A program made the position numbers and the translations under genes. This document shows positions 6,691 through 15,388 of a DNA stretch of 27,825 bases, piece by piece (the stretch's first letter is position 1; each line of letters begins with the position of its first letter). Source of the stretch: Brachyspira sp949287565 (lineage in GTDB: Bacteria > Spirochaetota > Brachyspiria > Brachyspirales > Brachyspiraceae); NCBI RefSeq assembly GCF_036997615.1, contig NZ_JAWLQA010000041.1; one strand, 5' to 3'. Under the pieces are notes generated by a model. It was not told the DNA's origin and made no database searches. It worked only from the letters and a program-made list of their open reading frames with translations.

Positions 6691-7329
6691 ATGAACAAAA
6701 TAGAAGACAGCAATTTATTTATGATGTGCAAATCAATTAATAAAAATGCATTATCAGATATTCCTAATGGTTATCATATAAGAAATTGTAAAATAGATGA
6801 ATTAAATTTATGGTTTGAATTTCCATTTGATAATGAAGAGGATAAGAAAAACTATAGAAATTTTATGGAGCAGTATTTCAAAGATGTGTATGGAAATAAT
6901 GAAAAATTATTTTTTGATAAATGCTTATTTATTTGCGATGATAACGATACACCTATAGGAACATGCTTTGCTTGGAAAGCTTATAATCTCATAACTACAA
7001 TACATTGGTTTAAAGTTAAAAAAGAATATGAAGGGCAGGGTATAGGAAGGGTTTTAATTTCTTATGTTTTAAATTCAATAGATTATAAAGACTTTCCAAT
7101 ATATCTTCATACTCAGGCTGGAAGTTTTAGAGCCATTAAATTGTATAGTGATTTAGGTTTTGTTTTGCTTACTGATGAAAAAATAGGATGCAGAGAAAAT
7201 CATTTAAATATTACATTACCTTATTTGAAAGAAAAAATGCCTTTAAAATATTTTAATAAATTAAAATTTGATAAAGCTCCTAAAGAATTTTTATATGCTG
7301 TAAACACTTCTGAAATAAATCAGTTTTGA
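6691..7329 (+). CDS. GNAT-family N-acetyltransferase
   Basis: A 212-residue protein with a GCN5-related acetyltransferase domain. The acetyl-CoA pyrophosphate loop is K-E-Y-E-G-Q-G-I-G-R (111-120), the canonical Q-x-x-G-x-G/A type, preceded by the beta4 strand I-H-W-F-K-V. A later segment (A-I-K-L-Y-S-D-L-G-F) is the usual end of the domain, which is followed by a 40-residue tail. Substrate is unknown: members acetylate antibiotics, polyamines, amino acids or protein N-termini. It begins 20 bp after the broken DUF285 gene with no clear Shine-Dalgarno, so the start is uncertain; M11 or M12 are alternatives. Transcription probably runs through from upstream. Confidence 0.82.
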   Translation: MNKIEDSNLFMMCKSINKNALSDIPNGYHIRNCKIDELNLWFEFPFDNEEDKKNYRNFMEQYFKDVYGNNEKLFFDKCLFICDDNDTPIGTCFAWKAYNLITTIHWFKVKKEYEGQGIGRVLISYVLNSIDYKDFPIYLHTQAGSFRAIKLYSDLGFVLLTDEKIGCRENHLNITLPYLKEKMPLKYFNKLKFDKAPKEFLYAVNTSEINQF

Positions 7330-7497
7330 TTAAAAAATATTGATTCTTTATGTATTAATAAAAATAAATAAAATAGCATTAATATGAATATTTAAACTTT
7401 TTATACTAAATATTATTAATTTGTAAATATATTGTATATTATTCTTGTATGAAACTATATAAATGTTACAATTTGTTAACATAATAATTTATTTTTA

Positions 7498-7525
7498 TTG
7501 ACTTTTTAGCTATTTATGATATTCT
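7498..7525 (+). promoter_or_regulatory. Probable promoter of the nptA-fcl-gmd-GT10 transcription unit
   Basis: TTGACT (7498-7503) and TATTCT (7520-7525) are separated by 16 bp, each one or two mismatches from consensus. The predicted transcript starts near 7532, leaving about 30 nt of leader before the symporter ATG. Confidence 0.55.
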
Positions 7526-7561
7526 AAGCACTCCTAGTTTTATAAAATTTATAGGATATAT

Positions 7562-9232
7562 ATGCTTTTAACATTATCTTTTTATTTAATTGGCGGATTC
7601 GGACTTTTTATGTACGGTCTTAAAGTTTTTTCAGATGGACTTCAAGAAAGTACAGAAAACGCATTAAAAGATATACTTCATAAAGTAACTCAAAATAAGA
7701 TCCTAGGTATATCATTAGGTTTTCTTATAACTGCTATAGTTCAGTCAAGTAGTGCAGTTACGGTAATGACGGTAAGTTTTGTAAATGCTAATTTGCTTAC
7801 TTTATCCCAAGCTATTAATATAATACTAGGAGCCAACATAGGTACTACTGTTACAGGTTGGATAATATCTTTAAATATTGATGTGCTTGCTTTACCTTCT
7901 CTTGGTATAGGTTCTATCATAGTAATATTTGGTTCAGAAAATAGAAAGCTAAGATTTTTCGGTGAAATACTTATGGGATTTGGTATGATATTCTACGGAC
8001 TTATACTTATGAAAACTGCTTTTGAAGGTGTAAGAGGTTCGGAAGATTTTGAAAAAGTATTTTTAATGGCAAATGCTGATACAATGTACGGAAGATTCCT
8101 ATGTGTAATGATAGGTATGATTGTAACAGCTATAATACAGTCTAGTAGTGCTGCTTTAGGTGTAACTATATCATTAGCTTCTGTTGGTTTGATAGATTAT
8201 CCTACAGGTGTGGCATTGATATTAGGACAAAACATCGGTACAACAATCACAGCAGTTTTAGCTACTCTTGGAGCTTCAACTAATGCTAAAAGAGCTGCTT
8301 TGGTGCATTGTTTATTTAATATATTCGGTGTTATATATATGTTCTTCCTATTCCCATATTATATTAAATTAGTTGATATCATTGTTGGTTTTATGAATAT
8401 AGGAGATCCTAATCTTGTAGTAGATAATAAATATGTTAATATATCATTTTATATAGCAGCTGCTCATACTATGTTTAATATTATAAACGTTATAGTATTT
8501 TACTTCTTAACAGAAAAACTAGAAAAAATAGTTTGTTTCATTATTAAAGAAAAAGAAGATGAAAAGCATGTGAGTGTTCTTTCTGATAAACTTCTTAATA
8601 TGCCTGTTTCTGCTGAGATAGAAGTAAGAAAAGAAGTAACATATATGGGCGATATTGCTAAGAAAATGCTTGCAAGAATAGAACAATTATTTGATAATCC
8701 AAGCGAAAGACTTCTTACGAAGATAAGAGATCATGAAAAAATGCTTGATAATACGGATCAGGAAATTCATGCCTTCTTGTTAAAATTACTTGGTAAAAAT
8801 ACTTTGAACTCAGCAAATATTGCTTCTCTTATTAATATAAGCACATATTATGAGAATTTAGGTGACAATTTAAAAGATTTAGGAAAGGCAATCATTAAAG
8901 GAAATGAAAAGAAAACATTATTTAATGAAACTCAAAAAGAAGATATAATAAAAATGCTTCATAATAATAAAGATTTTATAGATTATTTATCAGGATTAAT
9001 ACTTCAATATTATTCTTTGAATAGAGAAAAAACTTATGATGAGGCTATGGAAAAATATCATCAAATTAAGGGCTTTTATTATGAAGCTAGAGAAAGACAT
9101 TATGATAATGTTGATAAGTCATTGATACCGGCTTTAAATGCCCATTTATATGGTGATGTATTAGTATATTTCAACCGTTCTATAGGAAATTTAGTTAATA
9201 TAGTAGAGGCAATAACAGGAAAAGATAAATAA
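7562..9232 (+). CDS. Na+/phosphate cotransporter family protein with PhoU-like C-terminal domain
   Basis: A 556-residue inner-membrane protein of the NptA/YjbB type (SLC34-related), which couples sodium entry to phosphate movement. Two inverted Na/Pi repeats are visible, each carrying the substrate-binding Q-S-S-S-A signature (61-65 and 193-197) and a G-x-N-I-G-T-T motif (90-96 and 222-228). About eight hydrophobic helices end near residue 325. From about residue 355 to the end is a soluble helical region resembling PhoU, common in bacterial members and thought to sense phosphate or regulate transport. The start has TAGGA 5 nt upstream. fcl begins only 19 bp after its stop, so it probably shares a transcript with the fucosylation genes, although no functional link is obvious. 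Confidence 0.93.
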   Translation: MLLTLSFYLIGGFGLFMYGLKVFSDGLQESTENALKDILHKVTQNKILGISLGFLITAIVQSSSAVTVMTVSFVNANLLTLSQAINIILGANIGTTVTGWIISLNIDVLALPSLGIGSIIVIFGSENRKLRFFGEILMGFGMIFYGLILMKTAFEGVRGSEDFEKVFLMANADTMYGRFLCVMIGMIVTAIIQSSSAALGVTISLASVGLIDYPTGVALILGQNIGTTITAVLATLGASTNAKRAALVHCLFNIFGVIYMFFLFPYYIKLVDIIVGFMNIGDPNLVVDNKYVNISFYIAAAHTMFNIINVIVFYFLTEKLEKIVCFIIKEKEDEKHVSVLSDKLLNMPVSAEIEVRKEVTYMGDIAKKMLARIEQLFDNPSERLLTKIRDHEKMLDNTDQEIHAFLLKLLGKNTLNSANIASLINISTYYENLGDNLKDLGKAIIKGNEKKTLFNETQKEDIIKMLHNNKDFIDYLSGLILQYYSLNREKTYDEAMEKYHQIKGFYYEARERHYDNVDKSLIPALNAHLYGDVLVYFNRSIGNLVNIVEAITGKDK

Positions 9233-9251
9233 AATTTTTAGGGGGAGGATT

Positions 9252-10184
9252 TTGAAAAAAGTCTATATTGCAGGACATAAAGGGTTAGTAGGAAGTGCTA
9301 TAGATAGAGTTCTTACTAAGAATGGTTATAATAATATATTAAGAAAGACACATTCAGAATTGGATTTGAGAAATAAAGAAGATGTCTTTAATTTTTTTGA
9401 GAAAGAGAAACCTCAGTGGGTGTTTTTATCTGCTGCTAAAGTAGGCGGAATATACGCTAACAATACATATCCGGTTGATTTTCTTTTATATAATTTGCAG
9501 ATACAAAATAACATAATAGAAGCATCATATAAATATAATGTTGAAAAATTAATGTTTTTAGGTTCAAGCTGCATATATCCTAAAGAATGTCCGCAGCCTA
9601 TAAAAGAGGAATATTTGCTTTCAGGATATTTAGAAAGTACAAATAGACCTTATGCCTTAGCTAAAATTGCCGGCATAGAATTATGCGATGCTTATAACAG
9701 ACAATATAATACTGATTATATAGCTGTTATGCCTTGTAATCTTTATGGTATAAATGATAATTATCACCCTGAAAATGCTCATGTTATACCAATGCTTATT
9801 AGAAGATTTCATGAAGCTAAAATAAATAATTTGAAAGAAACTACCATTTGGGGAAGCGGTACTCCTTTAAGAGAATTTATGTTTTCTGATGATTTAGCAG
9901 AGGCTTGTCTTTATTTAATGGAAAATAAGAGTCATGAAGATATAGGTAAATTTATAAATATAGGTTCAGGAAAAGAAGTTACAATTAAAGAATTGGCTGA
10001 ATTGATTAAAAAGGTTATAGGTTTTGAAGGTGAAATAAAATTAGACATTTCCAAACCTGATGGTACTATGAGAAAATTGCTTGATGTATCTAAAATTAAT
10101 TCATTAGGCTGGAAATATAAAACAGAACTTGAAGAAGGTTTAAAAATAGCTTATAACGATTTTTTGAAAAATTATAATAAATAA
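9252..10184 (+). CDS. fcl: GDP-L-fucose synthase
   Basis: A 310-residue short-chain-dehydrogenase-type enzyme (WcaG, EC 1.1.1.271). It epimerises GDP-4-keto-6-deoxy-D-mannose at C3 and C5 and reduces it with NADPH to GDP-L-fucose. The nucleotide loop is G-H-K-G-L-V-G (8-14). Catalytic residues align with the E. coli enzyme: S105 and C107 in S-S-C-I-Y-P, Y134 and K138 in Y-A-L-A-K, and H177 in A-H-V-I-P. Length matches the family. Translation must start at TTG (9252): the frame has no suitable ATG near the conserved N-terminus, and a strong but very close GGAGG (9244-9248) lies 3 nt upstream. It is followed after 14 nt by gmd. In many operons gmd comes first; the order is reversed here. Confidence 0.95.
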   Translation: MKKVYIAGHKGLVGSAIDRVLTKNGYNNILRKTHSELDLRNKEDVFNFFEKEKPQWVFLSAAKVGGIYANNTYPVDFLLYNLQIQNNIIEASYKYNVEKLMFLGSSCIYPKECPQPIKEEYLLSGYLESTNRPYALAKIAGIELCDAYNRQYNTDYIAVMPCNLYGINDNYHPENAHVIPMLIRRFHEAKINNLKETTIWGSGTPLREFMFSDDLAEACLYLMENKSHEDIGKFINIGSGKEVTIKELAELIKKVIGFEGEIKLDISKPDGTMRKLLDVSKINSLGWKYKTELEEGLKIAYNDFLKNYNK

Positions 10185-10198
10185 TAGGAATATTAAAG

Positions 10199-11200
10199 AT
10201 GAAAAAATCACTTATCACAGGAATAACAGGACAAGATGGTTCTTATTTAACAGAACTTTTATTAGAAAAAGGTTATGAAGTACATGGAATTATTAGAAGA
10301 AGTTCTTCTTTTAATACTGAAAGAATAGATCATCTATATAGTGATCCGCATATTAATGATGTAAAAATGTTTCTTCATTATGGAGATTTATCTGACAGCT
10401 CTAATTTATCAAGATTATTAGAGAGAATACAGCCTGATGAGATATATAATTTAGCAGCTCAAAGTCATGTAAGAGTAAGTTTTGATATGCCTGAATATAC
10501 AGCTGATGTTACAGGACTTGGTACAATAAGATTATTGGATGCTATTAAAGAAACTCAAATAAAAACAAGATTTTATCAAGCGTCAACTAGCGAATTGTAT
10601 GGAAAAGTAGTGGAAACTCCTCAAACAGAAAAAACCCCTTTCTATCCTAGAAGTCCTTATGCTTGTGCTAAAGTATATTCATATTGGATAACTGTAAATT
10701 ATAGAGAAAGTTATGATATGTATGCTTGTAATGGTATATTATTCAATCATGAAAGTCCTAGAAGAGGAGAGACTTTTGTTACTAAGAAAATTACGCATGC
10801 TATTGCTAGAATTCTTAGTAAAGAACAGGATAAATTGTATTTAGGAAACTTAGATTCTAAAAGGGACTGGGGATATGCTAAAGATTATGTTGAGGCTATG
10901 TGGCTTATGCTTCAGCAGGATAAGGCTGATGATTATGTTATAGCTACAGGTGAAACACATTCTGTTAGAGAATTTTTAGATGAAGCTTTCGGACTCGTTG
11001 GACTCGATTGGAAAAAATATGTAGAAATAGATCCTAGATATTACAGACCTGCTGAGGTTGATCTTTTACTTGGTGATCCTACAAAGGCAAAAGAAAAATT
11101 GGGATGGCAGCCAAAAACTACTTTTAAAGAATTAGTAAAAATAATGTTGGATTATGATTTGAAAAGTGTTGGTTTAAGTTTAGATAAATTTAAAAATTAA
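10199..11200 (+). CDS. gmd: GDP-mannose 4,6-dehydratase
   Basis: A 333-residue extended short-chain dehydrogenase/reductase (EC 4.2.1.47) that converts GDP-D-mannose to GDP-4-keto-6-deoxy-D-mannose, the substrate of the neighbouring fcl product. The NADP loop is G-I-T-G-Q-D-G-S (8-15), followed by R-R-S-S-S. The active site is T130/E132 in T-S-E-L-Y-G and Y154/K158 in Y-A-C-A-K. The typical N-H-E-S-P-R-R-G segment follows near 183-190. It is slightly shorter than the E. coli enzyme but complete at both ends. AGGA at 10186-10189 is 9 nt from the ATG. Together with fcl it gives the whole two-step route from GDP-mannose to GDP-fucose, feeding the two GT10 enzymes downstream. Confidence 0.97.
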   Translation: MKKSLITGITGQDGSYLTELLLEKGYEVHGIIRRSSSFNTERIDHLYSDPHINDVKMFLHYGDLSDSSNLSRLLERIQPDEIYNLAAQSHVRVSFDMPEYTADVTGLGTIRLLDAIKETQIKTRFYQASTSELYGKVVETPQTEKTPFYPRSPYACAKVYSYWITVNYRESYDMYACNGILFNHESPRRGETFVTKKITHAIARILSKEQDKLYLGNLDSKRDWGYAKDYVEAMWLMLQQDKADDYVIATGETHSVREFLDEAFGLVGLDWKKYVEIDPRYYRPAEVDLLLGDPTKAKEKLGWQPKTTFKELVKIMLDYDLKSVGLSLDKFKN

Positions 11201-11207
11201 ATATTTT

Positions 11208-12308
11208 ATGAGTGATAAATTAAAACTAAAAAAAAATTTAATTGAATATTTAGTATGGCCTATTCCATTTAAAAAAATTAGAAATAGTATAAGAATTAAT
11301 TCTGTATATTTAAAAGATTTAGGTTATAAGATAAATTATAATCATTATAAAAATACCATAAAAGGTAAAAAAACTTTTTTTGTAAGAAATGATTGGCCTG
11401 TTAATGAAAAAGAGTTTGAATATAATGGTTTTTATCATTTAATAAAAAATGACTATATTAATGATTTAGAGATAAGTTATAATGCTGATATAGAATATTT
11501 TGGTCCTGTAGGAAGCAGATATTTTTTAGAAAATTCTAAAGCAAAAATAAAAATTTTTTATACCGGTGAATGCGTATCTAAAAATGCTATAGATAAGGTT
11601 TGGCAGCAATATTCTGATAATTGCATTAATGATGTTGATTTATCTCTCAGTTTTGACAGACTAGATGAAAATAAATATAAAAACTATGTACGTTTTCCTA
11701 TTTGGATAACATATAATTTTCATGGTTTATTAGATAAGAAAAATAATAATAAAGATAATATAAAAAAAGTTATAGATGATATTAATAATGCTAAATCAAA
11801 AAAGAATAAATTTGCTTCATTAGTTGCTAGTCATGATATTACTAATATAAGAACTCAAATGTATAATCAAATAATAAAAATAGATTCTATAAATTGTCCT
11901 GGAAAATTATTCCATAATGATGATACATTAAAACAAAATTTTAATAATGATAAAATAGAATATTTAAGAGATTTTAAATTCAATATATGCCCTGAAAATA
12001 CAATTAGTGATGGGTATGTTACAGAGAAACTTTTTGATGCATTTAAATCAGGATGTATACCTATATATAATGGTGATGAAAATATAGAACTTGATTTAGT
12101 TAATAAGAAGGCATTGTTATTTTTTAAAAAAGATGAAGATAATACAGAACTAATAAAAGAAATAGAAAAACTTCATAAAGATGATAAATTATTCGATGCC
12201 TTCCAAAAACAAATAAAAATATATGATAATATGGTTGATTACCTTTGGGATAGGAGAGTTAAGATATTAAATAGATTAGATATGCTTATAAATAAAATAT
12301 TAAAATAA
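11208..12308 (+). CDS. GT10 family alpha-(1,3)-fucosyltransferase, copy 1
   Basis: A 366-residue glycosyltransferase that should move fucose from GDP-fucose to a surface glycan. The GT10 C-terminal signature is clear: F-N-I-C-P-E-N-T-I-S-D-G-Y-V-T-E-K (258-274), then G-C-I-P-I-Y-N-G-D (282-290), the GDP-fucose site. The acceptor side is probably the N-terminal half. The first 30 residues carry the motif Y-L-V-W-P-I-P-F-K-K-I-R, also found in the second copy and in the tail protein at 25310-25612. There is no signal peptide or membrane helix, as expected for a cytosolic or membrane-associated transferase. It starts 7 nt after gmd without a clear ribosome site, suggesting translational coupling. 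An A9 run (11228-11236) occupies codons 7-10; a one-base slip either way gives an immediate stop. Confidence 0.93.
   Translation: MSDKLKLKKNLIEYLVWPIPFKKIRNSIRINSVYLKDLGYKINYNHYKNTIKGKKTFFVRNDWPVNEKEFEYNGFYHLIKNDYINDLEISYNADIEYFGPVGSRYFLENSKAKIKIFYTGECVSKNAIDKVWQQYSDNCINDVDLSLSFDRLDENKYKNYVRFPIWITYNFHGLLDKKNNNKDNIKKVIDDINNAKSKKNKFASLVASHDITNIRTQMYNQIIKIDSINCPGKLFHNDDTLKQNFNNDKIEYLRDFKFNICPENTISDGYVTEKLFDAFKSGCIPIYNGDENIELDLVNKKALLFFKKDEDNTELIKEIEKLHKDDKLFDAFQKQIKIYDNMVDYLWDRRVKILNRLDMLINKILK
11228..11236 (+). repeat. Homopolymer A9 near the start of the first fucosyltransferase
   Basis: Nine A residues span codons 7-10 of the GT10 gene. With ten A the frame reads into TGA within four codons, and with eight A into TAA within two. 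It is a candidate on/off slippage site. A and T runs are common in this genome, so chance occurrence is possible. Confidence 0.8.
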
Positions 12309-12510
12309 GAATGTTAATATTTAATACTTTATATTAATAATTAGCTCAATTTATTTTTTATTAAAAATTTTTACTTTTATATTACTAAAATAAGTCATAT
12401 AATAAAAACATGTATTATATGTTAAATGATACAAGTAATCTAATTTATTGTAAAATAATAGAAATATAAATATCTTAAAAAATTATAAATATTAAGTTAG
12501 GAGTTGTGAT

Positions 12511-13605
12511 ATGGAAAAAAACTTTATACATTATCTTGCTTGGTTTATACCAATTAGAAGTTTGAGAGATAAATTTAGATGGTCAATGATGAGAGATAAT
12601 CTTATTACAAGGAATTTTTGTTATTGGGTAAATTATTTGTCTTATTCAAAGAACTTAAAAAATAAAAAAACTTTTTTTGTTACTAATGATTGGTTAATAG
12701 ATGAGAAATATTTTAAAGATAATGTTTTTTATAATACAATAAAGAATAATTATGTTAGTGATTTAGAAATTAGTTATAAAGCAAATATAGAACTTTTTGG
12801 ACCTATAGGTAAGAGATATTTTTTAGAAAAATCTAAAGCGAAAATAAAAATTTTCTATACAGGTGAATGTGTCTCAAATAAAGCTATTGATAAAAATTGG
12901 TCTGACTACTCTGACAATTGTATAAATGATGTTGATTTATCACTTGGTTTTGACAGACTAGATGAAAATAAATATGATAATTATGTAAGATTTCCTCTTT
13001 GGATATTTTATAATTTTTATGGTATATTAGATAATAAAAATTATACTAAAGATGATATTAAAAAAGTTATAGATAATATTAATAATGCCAAATCTAAAAA
13101 AACTAGATTTGCCTCATTAGTTGCTACACATGATATTACTAATATAAGAACTCCTATGTATAATCAAATATCTAAAATAGATTCTATAAGTTGTCCTGGA
13201 AAATTATTTCATAATGATGATACATTAAAACAAAATTTTAATAATGATAAAATAGAATATCTAAAAGATTTTAAATTTAATATATGTCCTGAAAATACAA
13301 TTAGTGACGGATATATTACAGAGAAACTTTTTGATTCTTTTAAGGCAGGATGTATACCTATATACAATGGCGATGAGAATATAGAACCTGGTTTGGTTAA
13401 TAATAATGCATTATTATTTTTCAAAAAAGATGAAGATAATACAGAACTAATAAAAGAAATAGAAAAACTTCATAAAGATGATAAATTATTTGATGCTTTC
13501 CAGAAACAAACAAAGATATATGATTCTATGGTTGATTATATTTGGGATAGAAGAGTAAAAATATTAAATATATTAGAAACTGTTATAAATGAAAAACTTA
13601 AATAA
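12511..13605 (+). CDS. GT10 family alpha-(1,3)-fucosyltransferase, copy 2
   Basis: A 364-residue paralogue of the preceding gene. The C-terminal 140 residues are about 87% identical to copy 1 by eye and include the same GT10 signature (F-N-I-C-P-E-N-T-I-S-D-G-Y-I-T-E-K and G-C-I-P-I-Y-N-G-D). The first 60 residues are much more different, which suggests a changed acceptor preference or recombination of the ends. The N-terminal motif is Y-L-A-W-F-I-P-I-R-S-L-R. Unlike copy 1 it has its own ribosome site, AGGAG at 12499-12503, 7 nt from the ATG, and a 202-bp AT-only spacer, so it may have its own promoter. Its first codons include an A7 run (12515-12521). It ends 2 bp from the convergent transglycosylase gene with no room for a terminator. 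Confidence 0.93.
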   Translation: MEKNFIHYLAWFIPIRSLRDKFRWSMMRDNLITRNFCYWVNYLSYSKNLKNKKTFFVTNDWLIDEKYFKDNVFYNTIKNNYVSDLEISYKANIELFGPIGKRYFLEKSKAKIKIFYTGECVSNKAIDKNWSDYSDNCINDVDLSLGFDRLDENKYDNYVRFPLWIFYNFYGILDNKNYTKDDIKKVIDNINNAKSKKTRFASLVATHDITNIRTPMYNQISKIDSISCPGKLFHNDDTLKQNFNNDKIEYLKDFKFNICPENTISDGYITEKLFDSFKAGCIPIYNGDENIEPGLVNNNALLFFKKDEDNTELIKEIEKLHKDDKLFDAFQKQTKIYDSMVDYIWDRRVKILNILETVINEKLK

Positions 13606-13607
13606 TA

Positions 13608-14999
13608 TTATTTATTTACAGGTATTCTCAAAAATATTTCTGTCCCTATAGAAAGTACATTACTGTTTAATTTATTCCAAGCTTTTATTTCTGCTATATC
13701 AATATGAAATCTTCTTGCAATAATCCAAAGTGTATCGCCAGCTCTGACATGATACATTATATCTTTATATTCATAATCAGGAGGAGGCAAAGACTCAAAA
13801 TAAACAAATTTACCTTCTCTTATTCTTTGCTGTTCTTCTTCATATTGAGCTAAATCAACCTGTTTAGCATTATCAAGTCCTTGAATAGGAATCATTACTT
13901 GCTGACCTATATTAAGACTTCTTGATTTTAATTTATTTATTTCTACTATGGCATTTATAGGTACACTGTAAAATTTAGAAAGATGAGAAAGAGTTTCATT
14001 CATTTTTACTTCATGTCTTCTGAAAGTAACTCTCTCTGAAGCTGGTATTTTAGCAAAAGTTTCATTAAATTTTTCTCCCAATCCTTCAGGAACTCTTAAA
14101 GGATATCTAACCATACCTGGAGGAGTTACGCCTCTTGCTAAATGCGGATTTAAAGCCTTTAAATCTTCAGTATCAGCATCTATCATCTTAGCTATAACAG
14201 ATAAATCAGCAGCATCATCAACATAAACTAAATCACCTTGAGGAAATACAACTTTAGGTTTATTTATTTTAAAACCAAATTTTTCAGGATTTTTTGCTAT
14301 TATAACGGCAGCAACATATTTTGGTATATATTCTTCAGTTTCTTTTGGAAGTACACCAGCTTTTAATAAATCTTCAAAATCATTGCTTTTTACTTCTCTT
14401 ATAGCCCTTGATATTCTTCCTCCTCCTGCATTATAAGCTATTAAAGCTATTACCCAAGATTTAAAGTTTTTATCGAGTCTTACTAAGTGATCAGCAGCAG
14501 CTTTTGTAGAACGTTCAGGATCAAATCTGTCATCGGACCAATAGTTAACTTTAAGATTATATATAGCACCTGTCATAGGCATAAACTGCCAAAGCCCAGC
14601 TGCACCTGCATGAGAAACTGCCTGAGGATTGAAATCGCTTTCTATTATAGGTAAATAAACTAAATCTTCAGGTACGCCTTTTTCAGCAAATACTTCTTTT
14701 ATATAAGGAAGATATATTTGAGATCTGTCTATAATTTTCTGCATATAGTTTTTCCAGCTTCCCTGATATCTATTAATATAATATGAAACTCTATCGCTTC
14801 TAAAATTATTTACATCAAAACCTCTAAGCTCAACAACTTTTATATCGCGTCCAAGTGACTCTCCAAAAACACTAAGTTCGTATAAATTTACTCCATATAA
14901 TGCTTTTCTTATATACATATCAAAAGTGTCGCAAGAGTTTGCAAATAACATTATTATTATAAGGAAAATAATTACTATATGCTTTTTTATATTTTTAAT
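13608..14999 (-). CDS. mltD: Membrane-bound lytic murein transglycosylase D-like protein (SLT plus LysM)
   Basis: A periplasmic peptidoglycan-cleaving enzyme. Residues here are counted from ATG 14951 (447 aa). The SLT domain has catalytic E104 in I-I-E-S-D-F-N-P, followed by A-G-A-A-G-L-W-Q-F-M-P (115-125) and A-Y-N-A-G-G-G-R-I (172-180). A linker domain and two LysM modules follow (about 312-356 and 399-444). ATG 14951 gives no signal peptide and has no ribosome site. Going upstream in frame, codons encode K-N-I-K-K-H-I-V-I-I-F and more isoleucines before L-F-A-N-S-C, a good export signal ending in a possible spirochaetal lipobox cysteine. No ATG, GTG or TTG starts it, but ATT at 14999-14997 sits 6 nt after AAGGTAGG. 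I therefore extend to 14999 (463 aa); 14951 is the conservative choice. Confidence 0.9.
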   Translation of the reverse strand: MKNIKKHIVIIFLIIIMLFANSCDTFDMYIRKALYGVNLYELSVFGESLGRDIKVVELRGFDVNNFRSDRVSYYINRYQGSWKNYMQKIIDRSQIYLPYIKEVFAEKGVPEDLVYLPIIESDFNPQAVSHAGAAGLWQFMPMTGAIYNLKVNYWSDDRFDPERSTKAAADHLVRLDKNFKSWVIALIAYNAGGGRISRAIREVKSNDFEDLLKAGVLPKETEEYIPKYVAAVIIAKNPEKFGFKINKPKVVFPQGDLVYVDDAADLSVIAKMIDADTEDLKALNPHLARGVTPPGMVRYPLRVPEGLGEKFNETFAKIPASERVTFRRHEVKMNETLSHLSKFYSVPINAIVEINKLKSRSLNIGQQVMIPIQGLDNAKQVDLAQYEEEQQRIREGKFVYFESLPPPDYEYKDIMYHVRAGDTLWIIARRFHIDIAEIKAWNKLNSNVLSIGTEIFLRIPVNK

Positions 15000-15295
15000 A
15001 ATAAACCTACCTTAAAATTATTGATATATTTAACATTATTATTGAAAGATTTTCAAGTTATTTTTACATTTTAAAATCGGATATTAACGCTAATAAATTT
15101 AATTTATAAGAATATAATGATATTTTTATATTTTTGTTATGATATATAATGTTTTATATTTAATTAATAAATCATTATGGAATAATATTGTTTGATTAAA
15201 AAAATATAATATATTTATGTTTAAGTTTTATAATTTTAATATAATCTATAGTATTTCATATTGTTATAATATTAATTATTAAAATTGTATATTAA

Positions 15296-15314
15296 TGTAA
15301 TGTTAAGTATTACA
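15296..15314. promoter_or_regulatory. Candidate operator TGTAAT-N7-ATTACA
   Basis: TGTAAT (15296-15301) and ATTACA (15309-15314) form a perfect inverted repeat with a 7-nt centre. A wider pair, AATTGTA (15283-15289) and TACAATT (15311-15317), overlaps it. It lies about 20 bp upstream of the -35 box of the Rrf2-type gene, where an autoregulator might bind. The half-site ATTACAAT recurs at 15823-15830, ahead of the AbgT gene. Confidence 0.45.
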
Positions 15315-15332
15315 ATTGATATATAATTATAT

Positions 15333-15361
15333 TTGCATTAATAGTATAAATATATTATAAT
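15333..15361 (+). promoter_or_regulatory. Probable promoter of the Rrf2-type regulator gene
   Basis: TTGCAT (15333-15338) and a perfect TATAAT (15356-15361) are separated by 17 bp. The transcript would start near 15368, followed by AAGGG (15376-15380) 8 nt before the ATG. Confidence 0.65.
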
Positions 15362-15388
15362 TTTCAAATAGTTTTAAGGGTAATTTTT

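Larger units (their letters stand above)
15000..15388. other. AT-rich divergent intergenic region between mltD and the Rrf2 gene
   Basis: No gene seen. It contains the ribosome site of mltD (minus strand, about 15006-15014), a 19-bp inverted repeat at 15296-15314 and a promoter for the Rrf2 gene at 15333-15361. Everything else is A/T-only sequence without clear structure. Confidence 0.6.
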
